NCBI RefSeq assembly: GCF_017355915.2
Contig: NZ_JAFEUV020000002.1
Location: 659,662 to 723,661, forward strand
Length of the DNA: 64,000 nt
Direction of reading: 5' to 3'
DNA from: Telluribacter roseus
GTDB lineage: Bacteria > Bacteroidota > Bacteroidia > Cytophagales > Spirosomataceae
The notes under the pieces: generated by a model
Seen by the model: the letters and a program-made list of their open reading frames with translations, nothing else
What the model was told of the DNA's origin: nothing
The model's database searches: none
Made by a program: the position numbers and the translations under genes
In this document: positions 16,584-25,009 of the stretch, in pieces
Position numbering within the stretch: the first letter of the stretch is position 1
Layout of the letters: each line of letters begins with the position of its first letter

Positions 16584-18938
16584 ATGTTCAGAAACTACTT
16601 TAAAATAGCTTTTCGAAGCCTTTGGAACAACAAAGGGTATACTACTCTGAATGTGGCTGGGCTGGCTTTGGGGATGGCCTGTAGCTTTCTGGCAGCGTTG
16701 TGGGCGTATGATGAATTGACTTACGATCAGTTTCATGAAAATATTGGATCTATCTATCAGGTCAACCGGAACTCGGAGCGGGACGGGCAGATCTTTGTAA
16801 GTCAGAATACGCCGTATCCGCTAGCGAATGGATTAAGACAAAACTTTCCGGATGTTAAATACGCCTGTCGGGTAGATCAGGACGATGCCCGTCTGTTAGC
16901 CGCCGGAGAGAAGAAGGTATACCGGAAAGCAGTTTTTGCCGACCCTGACTTCCTGAATATATTCACCTTCACCTTAACCGAAGGGGCAGCCAATTCGGCC
17001 TTATCCGATCCGCGGTCCGTTGTGCTAAGTCAGCAAACGGCGGAAGCCCTTTTCGGAGAAGAGAACGCCGTGGGAAGAATCATCCGGTTCAATAACGAAG
17101 TGGATGTAAAAGTAACGGGTGTACTGGCCGGGATACCGACAAATTCGACCTTCCAGTTTGATTGCCTGTTTCCGTACAGCCTCAAGGCGGTGATGGATCC
17201 CTGGTTTCTTAAGCTGGATGATGTATGGGATAATAACGTAGTCAGAACGTACATCCAGCTCCAGCCCAATGTAACGGCCGCGAAAGCGGAGGCCAAAATA
17301 GTTAATTTCCTGACTACCCGTGACGAAACGGTCAAACAGACCCTGATGCTGCACGCCATGCCCGACTGGCATTTGCGTAATACCTTTGAAAATGGAAAAA
17401 TAGCCGGAGGACTGATTGATTACATCCGCATATTTTTGTGGATAGCCGGATTTGTACTGCTCATTGCCTGCATCAATTTTATGAATCTGGCGACGGCACG
17501 GTCCGAGAAGCGGGCCAAAGAAGTAGGTATCCGCAAAACGATCGGCTCCTCCCGAACCAGGCTGATCCTGCATTTTCTGGGGGAGTCCAATCTGCTGGCA
17601 TTTATGGCCTTTGCACTCGCAGTACTACTTATCCATGTACTGCTTCCGTGGTTCAACGGGCTCACCGACAAAAGCATTCAGGTACCCTTTGCCAATCCCG
17701 TGTACTGGCTCATTGGGCTGGGCATCGCCTTAGCAACGGGGATGGCGGCTGGCCTCTATCCGGCTTTTTATCTGTCGTCTTTCCAGCCGGTCAGGGTACT
17801 TAAAGGTACGGTCAGATTGGGTAAAAACGCCGGTATACCCCGCAAGCTGCTGGTCGGGCTGCAGTTTACCATTTCAATACTGCTGATCATTAGCGTAGTC
17901 GTCATTAGTAAGCAGCTGGACTACACCAAAGATCGCTCTGTGGGGTATGATCGGAATAACCTGATCATGGCAGACTTTACGGAAGAACTAAAACAGAACG
18001 AAGAGGTACTTCGAAATGAATTATTGAACTCCGGCTACGTACATGCGGTATCGGCTACCCAGGCTCCCATGACCGAAATCAGGAATACGAACGGAGTAGG
18101 CTACGGTGGTGATAAAGAGATTGGGTTGGTCACGGTTTGCTCGGATTATAAGTACCTGAAAACCTTTGGCATCCGGCTGAAAGCGGGACGGGACTTTTCG
18201 CGGGAGTTTATTACTGATAGCTCCGCTGCCCTGCTGAATGAGTCGGCGGTAAAGGAAATGAATCTTACGGATCCCATAGGCGAGCAAATTGAGTATGGCG
18301 GGAAAACCTACCACGTAGTCGGGGTGATCGAGGATGTACTGATGGATTCACCCTACGCTCAGGTACGCCCTACCGGAGTATTCTTAAAAAAGGAAAGCCG
18401 CAACATTATTAACATACGCTTCCGGGACGGTGTAAACAGACAGGAGGCTTTGGCCAGTACCAAAGCAATAGTGGAAGGCCTGGCCCCGGCTTATCCGTTT
18501 GCCTATCAGTTTGTGGATGAAGAATACGCCAAAAAATTTGCCACCGAAGAGCGGATCGGTAGCCTCATCAATGCGTTTGCTCTGCTTACTATTTTTATTT
18601 CCTGCCTCGGACTGTTCGGCCTGGCGGCCTATACGGCCGAGCGGCGCACCAAAGAAATCGGAGTACGCAAGGTGTTGGGTGCTAACCTGTCCAGCATTGT
18701 TATCATGCTTTCCAGAGAATATGTATACCTGATTGGAATAGCCTCCCTCGTTGCTTCGCCTATTGCCTGGTACTTTCTGCACAACTGGCTACAGAACTAC
18801 ATCTATCGCATCGAAATACCCGGCTGGGCCTTTTTCTTTTCCGGCCTGCTGGCCATCACGATCGCGCTACTCACGGTAAGTTTCCAAAGCCTTAAAGCCG
18901 CCCTCATGAACCCGGTAAAATCGCTGCGCTCGGAGTAA
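16584..18938 (+). CDS. FtsX/MacB-type ABC permease, paralogue 4
   Basis: At 784 residues this is one of the two shortest permeases of the array; the loss lies mainly in the periplasmic domains. Coupling motifs are AKEVGIRKTIGSS near residue 312 and ERRTKEIGVRKVLGAN near 687. The N-terminus (MFRNYFKIAFRSLWNNKGYTT) and second periplasmic domain (e.g. VGYGGDKEIGLVTVCSDYK) are divergent, and I see no close partner in the window. It starts 74 bp after paralogue 3 across a purine/pyrimidine hairpin spacer. ATPase must come from elsewhere. Confidence 0.92.
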   Translation: MFRNYFKIAFRSLWNNKGYTTLNVAGLALGMACSFLAALWAYDELTYDQFHENIGSIYQVNRNSERDGQIFVSQNTPYPLANGLRQNFPDVKYACRVDQDDARLLAAGEKKVYRKAVFADPDFLNIFTFTLTEGAANSALSDPRSVVLSQQTAEALFGEENAVGRIIRFNNEVDVKVTGVLAGIPTNSTFQFDCLFPYSLKAVMDPWFLKLDDVWDNNVVRTYIQLQPNVTAAKAEAKIVNFLTTRDETVKQTLMLHAMPDWHLRNTFENGKIAGGLIDYIRIFLWIAGFVLLIACINFMNLATARSEKRAKEVGIRKTIGSSRTRLILHFLGESNLLAFMAFALAVLLIHVLLPWFNGLTDKSIQVPFANPVYWLIGLGIALATGMAAGLYPAFYLSSFQPVRVLKGTVRLGKNAGIPRKLLVGLQFTISILLIISVVVISKQLDYTKDRSVGYDRNNLIMADFTEELKQNEEVLRNELLNSGYVHAVSATQAPMTEIRNTNGVGYGGDKEIGLVTVCSDYKYLKTFGIRLKAGRDFSREFITDSSAALLNESAVKEMNLTDPIGEQIEYGGKTYHVVGVIEDVLMDSPYAQVRPTGVFLKKESRNIINIRFRDGVNRQEALASTKAIVEGLAPAYPFAYQFVDEEYAKKFATEERIGSLINAFALLTIFISCLGLFGLAAYTAERRTKEIGVRKVLGANLSSIVIMLSREYVYLIGIASLVASPIAWYFLHNWLQNYIYRIEIPGWAFFFSGLLAITIALLTVSFQSLKAALMNPVKSLRSE

Positions 18939-19040
18939 ACCAGGGAGGAAGGGTAAGAAAGCAGGAAAGTGCCGAAAGTAAAAAATCCGCATCCACCTCC
19001 TTTTCTCCCTTCCTCCTTTCGAACCTTTTTCCTTTAAAAA
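18939..19040. repeat. Purine/pyrimidine inverted-repeat spacer with GTGCCGAAAGT core
   Basis: Purine-rich GGAGGAAGGGTAAGAAAGCAG, then GTGCCGAAAGT, then CTCCTTTTCTCCCTTCCTCC and TTTCGAACCTTTTTCCTTT. The same order of blocks appears at 27437-27510, 52503-52615 and 55015-55105. Confidence 0.65.
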
Positions 19041-19045
19041 ATGCC

Positions 19046-21478
19046 ATGATCAAAAACTACTTCAAAATAGCCTTCAGAAACCTGTCCCGGCACCGGGGAT
19101 TTACAGTCCTCAATGTACTGGGGCTGAGTGTAGGCGTGGCGGCTTCGCTCCTGCTGTTTATGGTGGTGCGGTACGAGCTGAGCTTTGACAAATTCCATAC
19201 CGACCACGACCGGATCTATCGGGTTGTGCGGAAGCAGGTGTACCCCAGTGGGCAGGAAGACCTTTCGCCAGGGAATCCGCTGCCGGTAGTGGCTGCTCTG
19301 AAAGCGGATATACCCCAATTTGAAAAAGTAGTACCCGTGTTTGGTACCTTCGATCCGCAGGTGACCGTACTGGGCAGCGATCCCAACTCGACGGATGTAA
19401 GCACCAAATTTATTGAAGATGATGAGGGCCTGCTGGTTGGACCGGAATTCTTTGGCCTGTTTAATTACAGCTGGCTGGTAGGTAACCCTAAAGTACTTGC
19501 CGAGCCCAATGTGGTGGTGCTTTCGCGGAAGTATGCCGAGAAGTACTTCAAGGACCATCAAAAAGCGGTGGGACAGTACCTGAAGATTAACAATATCACT
19601 ACCATGCGCGTAGCCGGGGTACTGGAAGATGCTCCCGCCACGACGGACTTCCCGCTCAACCTGGTCATCTCGTACGAGTCCAAGCGGGCCCGGCCGGATC
19701 TGTTTGGGTTTGGGCAGTTCGATAGCTGGGGAAGCACCAGCAGCAACGATCAGGTATATGTACTCCTGCCCAAAAACTTCACGGTAGCCACCGCGAATAC
19801 CCTGCTCGAAAAATTCTCACGCAAGCACTATGATAAGCGAAAGGAGAACGATATCAAAACCCACCTCCTGAGCCCGCTGGCGGATGTACACCACGACGAG
19901 CGCCTTGATAACTACAAGGGTAAGGTGGTGCCCCTGCAGCGCATCCGGAATATAGCCATTGTGGGGGCATTGCTGCTGCTGATGGCCTGCATCAACTTCA
20001 TCAATATCTACTCTGCACTGGCTGCCAAACGCGCCAAAGAAGTAGGGGTACGTAAAGTACTGGGAAGCCAGAAAAGTCAGCTGGTCGCGCAGTTTCTGAC
20101 GGAGACCTTCCTGGTGGTAGCCTTCTCGATGTTTGTAGGTATTATGGCAGCGTATCTGGCTTTGCCGCTTCTTGAAAAAATATTCAGTGTACCGGCCGAT
20201 GCTACCTTGTATTTCACTCCGGAGCTTGGCATGTACCTGGTAGGATTTTTAGTAGTCATCACCCTGCTTTCGGGCGTATATCCATCCCTGATCCTTTCCT
20301 CGTTTTCGCCCCTGGATATTTTTCGGAAGCGGATGCCCAAAAGCTGGATGGGCGGCCTATCGGTGCGCCAGAGTCTTATTGTCTTCCAGTTTGCCACGGC
20401 TCTGGTACTTATCATTGGTACGGTGATTAACCTGCGGCAAATGGAGTACCTCAGCAAGCTGGACCTGGGTTTTGTGAAGGAAGGCGTGTACAATTTTCCG
20501 GTAGATACGGAGTACCGCCAGCGGTACCAGTCGTTGCGCAACGAGCTGCTGCAGATACCGGATGTCGGTTCGGTGTCCTTTTCGTCCGATCAGCCTTCTT
20601 CGGGCAATAACTGGCAGAGCAACTTCTCCTTCACAAAAACATCGGAGGACGAGGATTTCAGTGTTTCCATGAAAATGGCCGACGGCGATTACTTTACCAC
20701 CTACGGTCTGCAGTTCCTGGCGGGTGGTCCCTACGCGGCCAGCGATACCCTGACAAAGTATGTAGTGAACGAAACGCTCCTTAAGAAGCTGGGTATCCAG
20801 GATCCCAATTCGGTCATTGGAAAAGAAATGCGGGTAGGTAGAGGGAAACCGGCCCCTATTGTGGGAGTAGTGAAGAATTTTCATACCCATTCGGCCAAGG
20901 AAGACATCGATCCGATTGTGATTACGACGAATGAACAATTCTACTGGGCAGGCGGAGTTAAGATTCAGTCTCAGAACCTGCCTCAGACGGTAGAAAAGGT
21001 GAAAGCGGTCTATGAGCGGGTTTTTCCGGAAGTACCCTTCAACGGTACTTTTTATGAGGAAAGCATTGAAAACTACTACCAGGCCGAGCGGCAGATGGGA
21101 CTGCTGTACCGCACCTTTGCGGGACTTACCGTATTCATCGCCTGCCTGGGTCTGTTTGGACTGGCCGCTTTTACCGCCGAGCAACGTACCAAAGAGATAG
21201 GTGTTCGCAAGGTACTAGGCGCTTCAGTGCCCAGCCTGGTGACGCTGCTATCCAATGATTTTCTGAAACTGGTGGTCATCGCCATTGTCATTGCCACGCC
21301 CGTAGCCTGGTACCTGATGCAGGCCTGGATGGAAGACTTCAAGTACCAGGTCGGTATCGAGTGGTGGGTGTTTGTAGTAGCAGCCCTGCTGGCCCTGACG
21401 GTAGCCTTCCTGACGGTCAGTTTTCAGGCAGTTAAGGCCGCCCTGGTTAATCCGGTGAAGTCTTTAAAAACGGAGTAA
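19046..21478 (+). CDS. FtsX/MacB-type ABC permease, paralogue 5
   Basis: The 810-residue permease has coupling motifs AKEVGVRKVLGSQ near residue 331 and EQRTKEIGVRKVLGAS near 713. The central TM segment reads ACINFINIYSALAAKRAKE instead of the common NFMNLATARS, and the FtsX block turn is SGVYPSLILSSFSPLDIFRKR. The MGGLSVRQSLIVFQF segment resembles paralogues 12 and 13 (GGMSVRRGLIVFQF, GGFTLRRGLVITQF), so these three may share ancestry. It is followed by a MITE-like element rather than by another gene, which may mark a transcription break. Confidence 0.93.
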   Translation: MIKNYFKIAFRNLSRHRGFTVLNVLGLSVGVAASLLLFMVVRYELSFDKFHTDHDRIYRVVRKQVYPSGQEDLSPGNPLPVVAALKADIPQFEKVVPVFGTFDPQVTVLGSDPNSTDVSTKFIEDDEGLLVGPEFFGLFNYSWLVGNPKVLAEPNVVVLSRKYAEKYFKDHQKAVGQYLKINNITTMRVAGVLEDAPATTDFPLNLVISYESKRARPDLFGFGQFDSWGSTSSNDQVYVLLPKNFTVATANTLLEKFSRKHYDKRKENDIKTHLLSPLADVHHDERLDNYKGKVVPLQRIRNIAIVGALLLLMACINFINIYSALAAKRAKEVGVRKVLGSQKSQLVAQFLTETFLVVAFSMFVGIMAAYLALPLLEKIFSVPADATLYFTPELGMYLVGFLVVITLLSGVYPSLILSSFSPLDIFRKRMPKSWMGGLSVRQSLIVFQFATALVLIIGTVINLRQMEYLSKLDLGFVKEGVYNFPVDTEYRQRYQSLRNELLQIPDVGSVSFSSDQPSSGNNWQSNFSFTKTSEDEDFSVSMKMADGDYFTTYGLQFLAGGPYAASDTLTKYVVNETLLKKLGIQDPNSVIGKEMRVGRGKPAPIVGVVKNFHTHSAKEDIDPIVITTNEQFYWAGGVKIQSQNLPQTVEKVKAVYERVFPEVPFNGTFYEESIENYYQAERQMGLLYRTFAGLTVFIACLGLFGLAAFTAEQRTKEIGVRKVLGASVPSLVTLLSNDFLKLVVIAIVIATPVAWYLMQAWMEDFKYQVGIEWWVFVVAALLALTVAFLTVSFQAVKAALVNPVKSLKTE

Positions 21479-21494
21479 TGTAGAATGAAGAATT

Positions 21495-21740
21495 AGTAGT
21501 GTACGAAGGAGTTACCAGCCGTTCAAAGGCGGCCCCATAGGGGTCTAACCTTAGTAGCAGATTAGCGAATTGGAGAGATTTGAGCCCCGGTAGTCGGACG
21601 GCCGATGCCGGGCGACACCAAGCCTCTTATGTGCCGCTCCGCGCGGCGGCCGCCTACGGAGCTTGGTTTACCCTTGTAATGCTATTTCTACTAAAGTACC
21701 GCCCCGATGGGGCTGAAATAAAATTGGTTCGTACACTTCT
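21495..21740. mobile_element. MITE-like non-coding element, copy 1
   Basis: The element is bounded by terminal inverted repeats AGTGTACGAAGGA (21498-21510) and TTCGTACACTTCT (21728-21740). It contains no substantial ORF. Its interior (CTTAGTAGCAGATTAGCGA, TTTGAGCCCCGGTAG, TATGTGCCGCT, CCTACGGAGCT, GATGCTATTTCT-like, AAGTACCGCCC) is repeated in reverse orientation at 60181-60434. Several GGGGCC(T/C)-type small dyads lie inside. No transposase gene is adjacent. Confidence 0.75.
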
Positions 21741-21788
21741 GATGAAGAACGTAAAAGATAGAATGAATAATGAAGGGAGTTGACTAAC

Positions 21789-21816
21789 GTAGAGACGCAA
21801 GATTTTGCGTCTCTAC
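21789..21816. repeat. GTAGAGACGC hairpin repeat, copy 1
   Basis: GTAGAGACGCAA-GATT-TTGCGTCTCTAC is a perfect 12-bp stem. A degenerate relative sits at 32742-32768, and both are followed by CAAGCCAYAAAAAGCTAA, so the copies share flanking sequence as well. Confidence 0.75.
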
Positions 21817-21868
21817 AAGCCACAAAAAGCTAATACCTAATTCCTAACAGCTAACGCCTAGCCTAGCC

Positions 21869-24283
21869 ATGATCAAGAACTACTTCAAAATCGCGCTCAG
21901 AAACCTGATAAAGCACAAAGCATTCAGCTTTATCAACATCATAGGCGTAGCCATCGGGCTGGCCTGTTTTCTGCTTCTGGCTTTGTACGTGAAGGACGAA
22001 CTGAGTTACGACCGTCACCACCAGCACGCCGATCGGATCTACCGCCTGTCGCGGACCTTCCTGTCCAAGGATGGTACCGAGTCGCTCCGGCTGGGGCACG
22101 CCGCGCCTCCCTTCGGGCCGCTGGTCAAGCAGGACTTTCCCGAGGTGGAAGAGGTAGTACGGATGCTGGAGACGAGTTGGCTGATCCGGCATAATGATAA
22201 AGTCTTCAACGAAGAGAATGCCTTCATGGCGGAGGCTAATGTGTTCAAGGTATTTAGCTTTAATGTACTGAATGGTAATCCGGATAAGGCGCTGGAGAAT
22301 CCTTTCTCCATCATGTTCTCCCGGCCCATGGCGGAGAAGTACTTTGGCAATGAGAATCCGGTGGGTAAGACCGTCCGGCTGGACAGCCAGTTTGACTTTA
22401 CCGTCACGGGCGTGTTTGAGCCGCTGCCCGCCCAGTCGCACTTCCACCCCGACTTCCTGCTGTCGTTCTCGACCCTGAACGACGACCGGCTTTATGGAGC
22501 CGAAGGCCTTCGCACCAACTGGGGCAACAACTCTTTCTCGACCTTCCTGCTGCTGCCCGAGGGCTACGACCCGCAGAAGCTGGAGCGGGCCTTTCCGGCT
22601 TTTCAGGACCGGCACATTCCGCAGGACGGAGGCACCAAGGCTTCGTCGTACTCAGTACTGAATCTGATGAAGCTCACGGACATTCACCTGCGCTCCCACC
22701 TCGACTCCGAGATCGAGGCAAACGGCGATATACAGTACGTGTACCTGTTTTCGGCCATTGCCATCTTCATCCTGCTCATTGCCTGCATCAACTACATGAA
22801 CCTGGCTACGGCCCGCTCGGCTTCGCGCGCCAAGGAGGTAGGGATGCGCAAAGTAGTAGGTGCTGTGCGTAATCAACTGGTAGGGCAGTTTCTGAGTGAG
22901 TCGGTGCTGCTGGTATCGGTGTCGGTACTGATTGCACTGGTACTGGTGGTGCTGTTCCTGCCGGTGCTGAATGAGTTTACGCAGAAGCAGTTGTCATTCG
23001 GCGTACTGCTCGACCCGCAGTTTCTGGCTATTATTCTCGCCATTACTCTTCTGACTGGCCTGGCCGCGGGTAGTTACCCCGCTTTCTTCCTGACGTCCTT
23101 CCAGCCTACCAGCGTATTGAAGGGCAAGATTGCCTCGGCCATGCGCAACGGTAAGCTGCGGCAGACGCTGGTCGTAGCGCAGTTCGCCATTGCGGTGGCG
23201 CTCATCATCAGTACCGTGGTGGTGTACAACCAGATGCGGTACATCCAGAACTACAAGCTGGGGTACTCCAAAGACCAGATGGTACTACTGCGCATGGTAG
23301 GAGATACCAGTACCAACTACGAAACCATCAAGCAGGAGCTGAAGCAGAACAGCGGCGTGGTGGAGGTAGGAAGTTCGTCGCGTATTCCGTCGGGGCGCCT
23401 GCTCGACTCGTACGGGGCACTGGTAATGAAAGGCGACTCCATGGCTCCGGCTGAGGTAGGTATCAAAGCCCTGACCGTTGACCATGATTTTATACCGGCC
23501 TATCAGATCGAGATGGCCGCGGGACGCAACTTTTCCCGCCAGCACACCACCGACGACTCTGCCGGTTTCATCCTGAATGAAACGGCGGTGAAAATGCTCG
23601 GTTGGAAAGATCCCCGCGAGGCTATCGGCAAAGGCTTCGGCTACGGCAATGACCGCGGACAGATCATCGGCGTTACCAAAGATTACCATTTCGAATCACT
23701 GCACCAGACGGTGGCGCCCATTGCCCTATTTCTGGAGCCCCGGCGACTCAACTGGATGTCCGTACACGTAGCAGGTGGTAACCTGCAGCAGGCCCTGGGG
23801 CATATTGAGGCTACTTGGAAGAAGCACTTCCCCGACCGGCCGTACAGCTACGAGTTTCTGGACCAGCGTTTTGGCCGTCTCTACGCCCGCGAGCAGACCC
23901 AGCAGGTACTCTTCGGGGTATTCGCTGGCATCGCCATCTTCATCTCCTGCCTTGGCCTGCTGGGACTGTCCATGTTTATGGCCGAGCAGCGTACCAAGGA
24001 GATTGGCGTCCGCAAGGTACTGGGTGCTTCGGTGGGCAACCTGGTAGCCTTACTTTCCAAAGACTTCATGAAGCTGGTACTCATAGCGATAGTCATAGCC
24101 AGCCCCATTGCCTGGTACGCCATGGACCGCTGGCTGCAGGACTTTGCCTACCGCACCGACATCCAATGGTGGGTATTTGCGTTGGCGGGTATCGTAGCCA
24201 TCCTTATTGCGCTCTTCACCATCAGCTTCCAGAGTATCAAAGCGGCGCTGATGAACCCCATAAAATCCTTACGAACCGAATAA
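21869..24283 (+). CDS. FtsX/MacB-type ABC permease, paralogue 6
   Basis: The 804-residue permease has coupling motifs AKEVGMRKVVGAV near residue 322 (Val-Arg changed to Met-Arg) and EQRTKEIGVRKVLGAS near 707. It belongs by eye with paralogues 3, 14 and 15 (DIHLRSHLDSEIEANGDIQ, YLFSAIAIFILLIACINYMNL). In the C-terminal block the usual CLGLFGL is CLGLLGLSMFM. A small exported-protein gene starts only 13 bp after its stop, so the two are probably co-transcribed and may act together. Confidence 0.93.
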   Translation: MIKNYFKIALRNLIKHKAFSFINIIGVAIGLACFLLLALYVKDELSYDRHHQHADRIYRLSRTFLSKDGTESLRLGHAAPPFGPLVKQDFPEVEEVVRMLETSWLIRHNDKVFNEENAFMAEANVFKVFSFNVLNGNPDKALENPFSIMFSRPMAEKYFGNENPVGKTVRLDSQFDFTVTGVFEPLPAQSHFHPDFLLSFSTLNDDRLYGAEGLRTNWGNNSFSTFLLLPEGYDPQKLERAFPAFQDRHIPQDGGTKASSYSVLNLMKLTDIHLRSHLDSEIEANGDIQYVYLFSAIAIFILLIACINYMNLATARSASRAKEVGMRKVVGAVRNQLVGQFLSESVLLVSVSVLIALVLVVLFLPVLNEFTQKQLSFGVLLDPQFLAIILAITLLTGLAAGSYPAFFLTSFQPTSVLKGKIASAMRNGKLRQTLVVAQFAIAVALIISTVVVYNQMRYIQNYKLGYSKDQMVLLRMVGDTSTNYETIKQELKQNSGVVEVGSSSRIPSGRLLDSYGALVMKGDSMAPAEVGIKALTVDHDFIPAYQIEMAAGRNFSRQHTTDDSAGFILNETAVKMLGWKDPREAIGKGFGYGNDRGQIIGVTKDYHFESLHQTVAPIALFLEPRRLNWMSVHVAGGNLQQALGHIEATWKKHFPDRPYSYEFLDQRFGRLYAREQTQQVLFGVFAGIAIFISCLGLLGLSMFMAEQRTKEIGVRKVLGASVGNLVALLSKDFMKLVLIAIVIASPIAWYAMDRWLQDFAYRTDIQWWVFALAGIVAILIALFTISFQSIKAALMNPIKSLRTE

Positions 24284-24296
24284 ACAACCTAACGCT

Positions 24297-24899
24297 ATGA
24301 AAACTCTTGCAACCCTATTCCTATTGGCTATTAGCTTCACGGCAGTAGCGCAGCAGTACTTATTTCATGAAGAAGTTCATGACGACGGTAAGCGCCTCAA
24401 GATCAAGGTGGATATTGAAGAAAAAGGACGGTCCATTCATTACTCCAATACCTTCAACGTGAGTGGTATGAGCAAGGAAGAAAAGGAGGACCTCGTAGCT
24501 CGTACCCTTGAATCAGTAAAGGGCCGGAAGACGCAGGAAGAATTGAGTACCGCGTATGCGCCCCGCCCCGCCAGATCTGCCACCCGGATTGCATCAGCTA
24601 CTTGCCCGGAGGCCCGGAGTACCGTAGCTCATAGGGACGCGCCTGCTACCTGGACCACCGCGTCGGCTGAGGCGACGGCTTCTGCTAATCCGGTCATGGA
24701 AAAACACTCTCCTTTTCAGAAATCCATCGAAGAAGACATCGAGGCCAAACGTATCAAGGTACGCTATGAGTACTTCGAAAACGGCGAGGAGCACATCTTC
24801 GAGCGCACCATCAACACTGAAGGCCGCACCGAACGGGAAATCAAAAAGCTCCTGGAAGAAACGGAAAAGAGCTTGGGCCTGACCCAAAAGAGCATGTAG
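24297..24899 (+). CDS. Exported protein with two copies of an uncharacterised ~55-residue domain
   Basis: The 200-residue protein has a cleavable signal peptide (MKTLATLFLLAISFTAVAQ). Residues ~20-75 (FHEEVHDDGKRLKIKVDIEEKG...SKEEKEDLVARTLESV) and ~140-195 (SIEEDIEAKRIKVRYEYFENG...TEREIKKLLEETEKSL) look like divergent copies of one domain: two basic/acidic strands, then an acidic helix. The linker (~80-138) is low-complexity and rich in Ala, Thr, Arg and Ser. I do not recognise the family. Its position 13 bp behind permease 6 suggests a periplasmic partner or substrate (inference). Confidence 0.75.
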   Translation: MKTLATLFLLAISFTAVAQQYLFHEEVHDDGKRLKIKVDIEEKGRSIHYSNTFNVSGMSKEEKEDLVARTLESVKGRKTQEELSTAYAPRPARSATRIASATCPEARSTVAHRDAPATWTTASAEATASANPVMEKHSPFQKSIEEDIEAKRIKVRYEYFENGEEHIFERTINTEGRTEREIKKLLEETEKSLGLTQKSM

Positions 24900-24920
24900 A
24901 GGCCCTGTGGGAATGTATAG

Positions 24921-24940
24921 CGGTCCGCCGCCGCGGTGAA
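24921..24940. repeat. GC-rich CCGCCGCCGCGG motif
   Basis: CGGTCCGCCGCCGCGGTGAA recurs at 32651-32670 with two changes. Both copies follow a gene end and are embedded in ATGTATAATG-type AT repeats. Confidence 0.6.
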
Positions 24941-25009
24941 TAATTATGAATGTATAATGTAGAATGAAAGCCTAAAGCTTACAGCCTACTGCTTAAAGCC
25001 CTAACAGCC

